Source: an uncultured bacterium
GTDB lineage: Bacteria; Pseudomonadota; Alphaproteobacteria; CAISDR01
DNA length: 7,515 nt
Reading direction: 5' to 3'
NCBI GenBank assembly: GCA_903884125.1
Contig: CAISDR010000365.1
Location: forward strand, 1 to 7,515
In this document: positions 4,362-7,515 of the stretch, piece after piece
Position numbering within the stretch: position 1 is the first letter of the stretch
Layout: each line of letters begins with the position of its first letter
The notes under the pieces: generated by a model
What the model was told of the DNA's origin: nothing
Database searches by the model: none
Seen by the model: only the letters and a program-made list of their open reading frames with translations
Position numbers and translations under genes: made by a program

Positions 4362-6473
4362 ATGCAAGATTTATATCTGGTCATCGCCTGTGGCGGACTT
4401 GCCCTGGCCTATGGGGTCTGGGCGGGCAGCTCGATCCTGTCGGCCCCGGCTGGCAATGCCAAAATGCAGGAAATCGCCGCCGCCATTCAGGAAGGGGCAT
4501 CCGCCTATCTGAACCGGCAATATTCAACCATCGCCATCGTTGGCGCGGTTATCGTCGTTCTGGCTGCCTGGCAACTGGGCATCAAGGTCGCCATTGGCTT
4601 TACCATTGGGGCCACGATGTCGGGTCTTGCCGGTTATATCGGCATGAACGTGTCGGTGCGCGCCAATGTGCGCACGGCCGAAGCGGCGCGTGGTGGTCTG
4701 GCGCCGGGCCTTGCCATGGCGTTCAAGGCAGGTGCGGTGACCGGCATGCTGGTGGCGGGTCTGGCCCTGCTGTCGGTTGCGGTCTATTACACCGTCCTTC
4801 TGGCGCAGGGCACCGAAGGCCGCGAGCTGATTGACTCGCTGGTTGCCTTGGGCTTTGGCGCATCGCTGATTTCGATCTTTGCCCGTCTGGGCGGCGGTAT
4901 CTTCACCAAGGGTGCGGACGTTGGTGCCGATCTGGTCGGCAAGGTCGAAGCGGGCATTCCCGAAGATGACCCCCGTAACCCCGCCGTGATCGCTGACAAT
5001 GTGGGCGACAATGTGGGTGACTGCGCCGGTATGGCCGCTGACCTTTTTGAAACCTATGCGGTGACCACGGTTGCCACCATGGTCCTGGGCTCAATCTTTT
5101 TTGCCGCTGATCCGACATTGGCTGCCAAGGCAATGATGCTGCCGCTGGCCATTGGCGGGGTGTGCATTATCACGTCGATCATCGGCGTGTTTTTTGTGCG
5201 TCTGGGTGGTTCGACCAATGTGATGTGGGCCATGTATAAGGGCCTGATCGCGACGGGCATCTTATCTTTGGGTGCGGTTTACTGGGCCATTGATCATGTA
5301 CTGGGCCTGACTACGACATTGACCGTTTCAGGCCAGACGTTCACGGGCCTGAGCCTGTTTTATTGCGGTGTTACGGGCCTCGTGATCACGGGTGCGATTG
5401 TGTGGGTGACTGAGTATTATACCGGCACGGACTATCGCCCGGTGAAATCGGTCGCCGAAGCATCGACCAAAGGTCATGGCACCAATGTCATCCAGGGTCT
5501 GGCCGTATCGATGGAAGCAACGGCCATGCCGGCGCTGATCATCGTCGCGGGTATTCTGGTGACGTACCTGCTGGCAGGTCTGTTTGGTATCGCGATTTCG
5601 GTCACCACCATGCTGGCGCTGGCTGGCATGATTGTGGCACTCGATGCTTATGGTCCCGTGACTGACAATGCCGGTGGCATAGCCGAAATGGCGGGCCTTG
5701 AAGCCGATGTACGCAAATATACCGACGCATTGGACGCGGTGGGTAACACCACCAAGGCCGTGACCAAGGGTTATGCCATTGGTTCAGCCGGTCTGGGCGC
5801 GCTGGTGCTGTTTGCGGCCTATACGTCTGACCTGACTTATTTTGCCGAACACGCAGATCGCTACACCTATTTCCAGGGTGTGGTGGCGGATTTCAGCCTG
5901 TCGAGCCCGTACGTGGTCATCGGCCTGCTGATCGGGGGCCTGTTGCCCTATCTGTTTGGTGCGATGGGCATGATGGCGGTGGGGCGTTCAGCCGGTGCCG
6001 TGGTCGAGGAAGTGCGTCGCCAGTTCCGCGAAATCCCCGGCATCATGGAAGGCACAGCCAAGCCGAACTATTCGGCAGCGGTTGACATGCTGACCCGTGC
6101 GGCCATTCGCGAAATGATCGTGCCGTCAATGTTGCCGGTATTGTCGCCCATCGCTTTGTTCCTGGTCATTCTGGTGATCGCGGGCAAGGCAGCAGCATTG
6201 TCCGCTTTGGGCGCGATGTTGCTGGGTGTGATCGTGACCGGTCTGTTCGTGGCGATTTCCATGACCGCCGGTGGCGGTGCGTGGGACAATGCCAAGAAAT
6301 ACATCGAAGAAGGCCATTATGGTGGCAAGGGTTCGGAAGCCCACAAGGCTGCCGTGACCGGCGATACTGTTGGTGATCCGTACAAGGACACTGCCGGTCC
6401 GGCGGTCAATCCGATGATCAAGATCACGAATATCGTGGCCTTGTTATTACTGGCCGTGCTGGCCCACGGCTAG
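4362..6473 (+). CDS. hppA: K+-insensitive pyrophosphate-energized proton pump (membrane H+-PPase)
   Basis: HppA is an integral inner-membrane enzyme that hydrolyses pyrophosphate and pumps protons out of the cytoplasm, recovering energy from biosynthetic PPi. The 703-residue length is normal. Signatures seen are D186-VGADLVGKVE (substrate/Mg binding), EDDPRNPAVIADNVGDNVGD (201-220), D428-AYGPVTDNAGG, and the C-terminal TVGDPYKDTAGPA (669-681). About 16 hydrophobic segments are expected, and many are evident. G461-NTTKA with Lys465 marks the K+-independent subfamily; K+-dependent enzymes have Ala at this position. The ATG follows GGAGGG (4344-4349) by 12 bases, slightly long, but the N-terminus (MQDLYLVIACGGLALAYGVW) aligns with the usual first membrane helix. 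The gene stands alone, with a structured-looking leader upstream and a strong terminator downstream. Confidence 0.98.
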   Translation: MQDLYLVIACGGLALAYGVWAGSSILSAPAGNAKMQEIAAAIQEGASAYLNRQYSTIAIVGAVIVVLAAWQLGIKVAIGFTIGATMSGLAGYIGMNVSVRANVRTAEAARGGLAPGLAMAFKAGAVTGMLVAGLALLSVAVYYTVLLAQGTEGRELIDSLVALGFGASLISIFARLGGGIFTKGADVGADLVGKVEAGIPEDDPRNPAVIADNVGDNVGDCAGMAADLFETYAVTTVATMVLGSIFFAADPTLAAKAMMLPLAIGGVCIITSIIGVFFVRLGGSTNVMWAMYKGLIATGILSLGAVYWAIDHVLGLTTTLTVSGQTFTGLSLFYCGVTGLVITGAIVWVTEYYTGTDYRPVKSVAEASTKGHGTNVIQGLAVSMEATAMPALIIVAGILVTYLLAGLFGIAISVTTMLALAGMIVALDAYGPVTDNAGGIAEMAGLEADVRKYTDALDAVGNTTKAVTKGYAIGSAGLGALVLFAAYTSDLTYFAEHADRYTYFQGVVADFSLSSPYVVIGLLIGGLLPYLFGAMGMMAVGRSAGAVVEEVRRQFREIPGIMEGTAKPNYSAAVDMLTRAAIREMIVPSMLPVLSPIALFLVILVIAGKAAALSALGAMLLGVIVTGLFVAISMTAGGGAWDNAKKYIEEGHYGGKGSEAHKAAVTGDTVGDPYKDTAGPAVNPMIKITNIVALLLLAVLAHG

Positions 6474-6490
6474 ACACAGACGCAGAACTG

Positions 6491-6526
6491 AAAAAGCCCT
6501 CGCCGAAAAATGGCGAGGGCTTTTTT
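6491..6526. terminator. Strong intrinsic terminator, probably bidirectional
   Basis: A 9-base perfect GC-rich stem GCCCTCGCC/GGCGAGGGC (6496-6504 with 6512-6520) has a 7-base loop and is followed by six Ts. The stem is preceded by AAAAA, so the minus strand also presents a hairpin followed by a T tract. It lies 17 bases after the hppA stop and 18 bases beyond the gst stop on the other strand, so it should terminate both convergent transcripts. Confidence 0.95.
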
Positions 6527-6544
6527 ATTGATATGCCGTCTTTT

Positions 6545-7177
6545 TTAGGCAGATAGCGTTGTTGCCAGCGCCGCATCAAGCTCGCTGACACGCAAGGCAG
6601 CAGGGCGACTGGTTACCCGTTCCATATAGGACACAAACACCGGACGTTCGGGCACAATCTTGAATCCCATCGTCCATTTCAGTGCACCGCCCCATAAAAC
6701 ATCCGCTGCGGAAAATTTTTCACCCAGCAGAAATGGACCGGCTTTCAGCGCGGCTTCAAGCGTATCGATGACGCCCTCATAAGTGCCATATGGCGACATG
6801 CCGCGCGTACCCGGTTCACGCTTTTGTGCATGGTCAACAATGGCAGGTTCAAAACACGATCCGTAATAGGCCAGCCAGCGCAGATAGGGGCCGCGCTGTG
6901 GGTCGTGCAGTCCCGGTGCCAGCCCAGCTTCGGAAAAGTAGTCTGCCAGATAAATGTAAATCGCCACCTGTTCGGTGACCAGCGAATTGCCATGGACGAT
7001 GGCAGGGACCTTGCCCAATGGATTTACCGCCAGAAATTCAGGTTTAAGCTGATCTTGTCGCGCAAGGCTTATGCCATGGACGTCATAGGCAGCGCCCAGT
7101 TCTTCCAGCAGAACACGCACGCCGCCAGATCGACTGTTTGGCGCATGATAGAATTTGAGCGGCAGGTTATCGGTCAC
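6545..7177 (-). CDS. Glutathione S-transferase family protein
   Basis: A 210-residue cytosolic GST-type protein, normal length. The N-terminal thioredoxin-like domain shows the active-site loop YHAPNSRSGGVRVLLEEL (Ser15 or Ser17 as candidate catalytic residue), the cis-Pro segment NPLGKVPA (Pro58) and the glutathione gamma-glutamyl contact TEQ (Glu69; Gln70 replaces the more usual Ser). The all-helical C-terminal domain carries the conserved N-capping box S156-AAD159. It likely conjugates glutathione to electrophiles or reduces peroxides; the substrate is unknown. I chose the GTG at 7175-7177 because GGGGGG lies seven bases upstream. The in-frame ATG at 7190-7192 overlaps that purine run and has no ribosome-binding site of its own. 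A consensus -35 and a LexA operator lie upstream, suggesting damage-inducible expression. It may also receive read-through from the ATP-grasp gene. Confidence 0.93.
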   Translation of the reverse strand: MTDNLPLKFYHAPNSRSGGVRVLLEELGAAYDVHGISLARQDQLKPEFLAVNPLGKVPAIVHGNSLVTEQVAIYIYLADYFSEAGLAPGLHDPQRGPYLRWLAYYGSCFEPAIVDHAQKREPGTRGMSPYGTYEGVIDTLEAALKAGPFLLGEKFSAADVLWGGALKWTMGFKIVPERPVFVSYMERVTSRPAALRVSELDAALATTLSA

Positions 7178-7184
7178 TTTGGTT

Positions 7185-7190
7185 CCCCCC
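7185..7190 (-). promoter_or_regulatory. Ribosome-binding site that fixes a GTG start for gst
   Basis: The minus strand reads GGGGGG, seven bases before GTG at 7177-7175. The same run lies inside the codons that would follow an upstream ATG at 7192, so it can serve only the GTG. lexA in this window uses a similar G-rich site. Confidence 0.65.
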
Positions 7191-7215
7191 ATTTGTTAGC
7201 TAAATCGCGTGAACG

Positions 7216-7246
7216 AAGATAAGAACAAAAAGCGAACATTTGTCAA
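7216..7246 (-). promoter_or_regulatory. Candidate gst promoter
   Basis: On the minus strand a perfect -35 TTGACA (7241-7246) is followed by 19 bases and TATCTT (7216-7221, four of six matches to the -10 consensus). The spacing is at the long end. The TGA stop of the upstream ATP-grasp gene lies inside the -35 hexamer. The predicted start is near 7209, giving a leader of about 30 bases before the GTG. A perfect LexA operator fills the spacer. Confidence 0.6.
7223..7237 (-). promoter_or_regulatory. LexA operator (SOS box) in the gst promoter
   Basis: The minus strand reads GTTC-GCTTTTT-GTTC, a perfect match to the alphaproteobacterial GTTC-N7-GTTC operator. It sits between the predicted -35 and -10 elements, where a bound repressor would block transcription. 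A further GTTC half-site follows at 7211-7214 after eight bases. By eye I found no other perfect match in the window apart from the lexA box. Confidence 0.75.
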
Positions 7247-7515
7247 GGTTGCTTAAAGTCATCAATTCGGCGGGCCAGCATGGTTTCAACTGCGGCGAAT
7301 ATTTTTGGCACAACGTCGTGCTTGTAAGGAAAGTCATTGATATTGTCGGACAGGTGCACGGCCATGGTTGCGTTGGCTTCGAAAACGAGTACGCGTCCGT
7401 CGGGCAGCAGTGTGAAATCAATGCCGCCGAAATCAAGTCCCAGACGTTTTTCGATATCGTTCAGCCCGGCCATGGCGCGAGCGCCCAATTCAGTTGCGGG
7501 ATCAGTCATGAATGC
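7243..7515 (-). CDS. ATP-grasp-like protein, C-terminal fragment (cut by window edge)
   Basis: The frame is open to the right edge, so only the last 90 residues are seen. The segment GLDFGGIDFTLLPDGRVLVFEANATMAVH matches the end of ATP-grasp domains of the RimK/glutathione-synthetase type: the D-F xx D-F strand and the E-A-N motif are the metal-ATP ligands. Such domains join an acyl-phosphate to an amine. In alphaproteobacteria I recall similar C-termini on larger proteins, some with TPR repeats, so the full gene could be multidomain; this cannot be checked here. The Met at residue 3 of the fragment is probably internal. The TGA stop lies in the -35 element of the downstream gst gene, and no terminator separates them. 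Confidence 0.75.
   Translation of the reverse strand, partial: AFMTDPATELGARAMAGLNDIEKRLGLDFGGIDFTLLPDGRVLVFEANATMAVHLSDNINDFPYKHDVVPKIFAAVETMLARRIDDFKQP

Noticed and set aside
4202..4384. Minus-strand 60-codon open frame in the hppA leader
   Set aside because: It overlaps the hppA start, has no ribosome-binding site, and its composition is that of a random frame.
4304..4834. Plus-strand open frame overlapping the start of hppA
   Set aside because: Its product is rich in Gly, Arg, His and Trp, as expected from an out-of-frame reading of hppA.

Overview
The window looks like a chromosomal segment of an alphaproteobacterium. The evidence is a LexA with the alphaproteobacterial N-terminus, LexA operators of the GTTC-N7-GTTC type used in that class, a K+-insensitive type H+-pyrophosphatase, and moderately GC-rich coding sequence throughout. 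I cannot place it to order or genus from sequence alone. I see no phage, transposon, CRISPR, tRNA or rRNA, and nothing that amounts to a new multi-gene system. The most notable signals are in the promoters.

Layout, left to right. Positions 1-462 (minus) hold the first 154 codons of lexA, which runs off the left edge. Its upstream region (463-716) holds a well-formed sigma-70-like promoter with a perfect LexA operator over the -10 element, a one-mismatch second operator, and a perfect DnaA box. Three plus-strand genes of unknown function follow: a 70-residue protein (717-929), a predicted exported protein with a Sel1-like segment (about 1066-1833, start uncertain), and a 100-residue helical basic protein (1847-2149). 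The last two are tightly spaced and probably co-transcribed. A minus-strand serine hydrolase of the class C beta-lactamase / family VIII esterase fold (2162-3412) converges on them. It is divergent from a membrane-anchored or exported monoheme cytochrome c (3594-4175).

hppA, a membrane proton-pumping pyrophosphatase (4362-6473), follows a 186-base leader region that can fold into several hairpins. It ends at a strong intrinsic terminator that should work in both directions. On the far side, on the minus strand, are a glutathione S-transferase-family gene (6545-7177) and the C-terminal end of an ATP-grasp-type protein (7243-7515), which runs off the right edge.

The main connecting theme is the SOS response. 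The window starts with lexA and its own operator. A second perfect GTTC-N7-GTTC operator lies between the -35 and -10 elements of the gst promoter, about 6.7 kb away. This predicts that the gst gene is a LexA target. The other genes look like ordinary housekeeping or accessory genes with no evident joint pathway.
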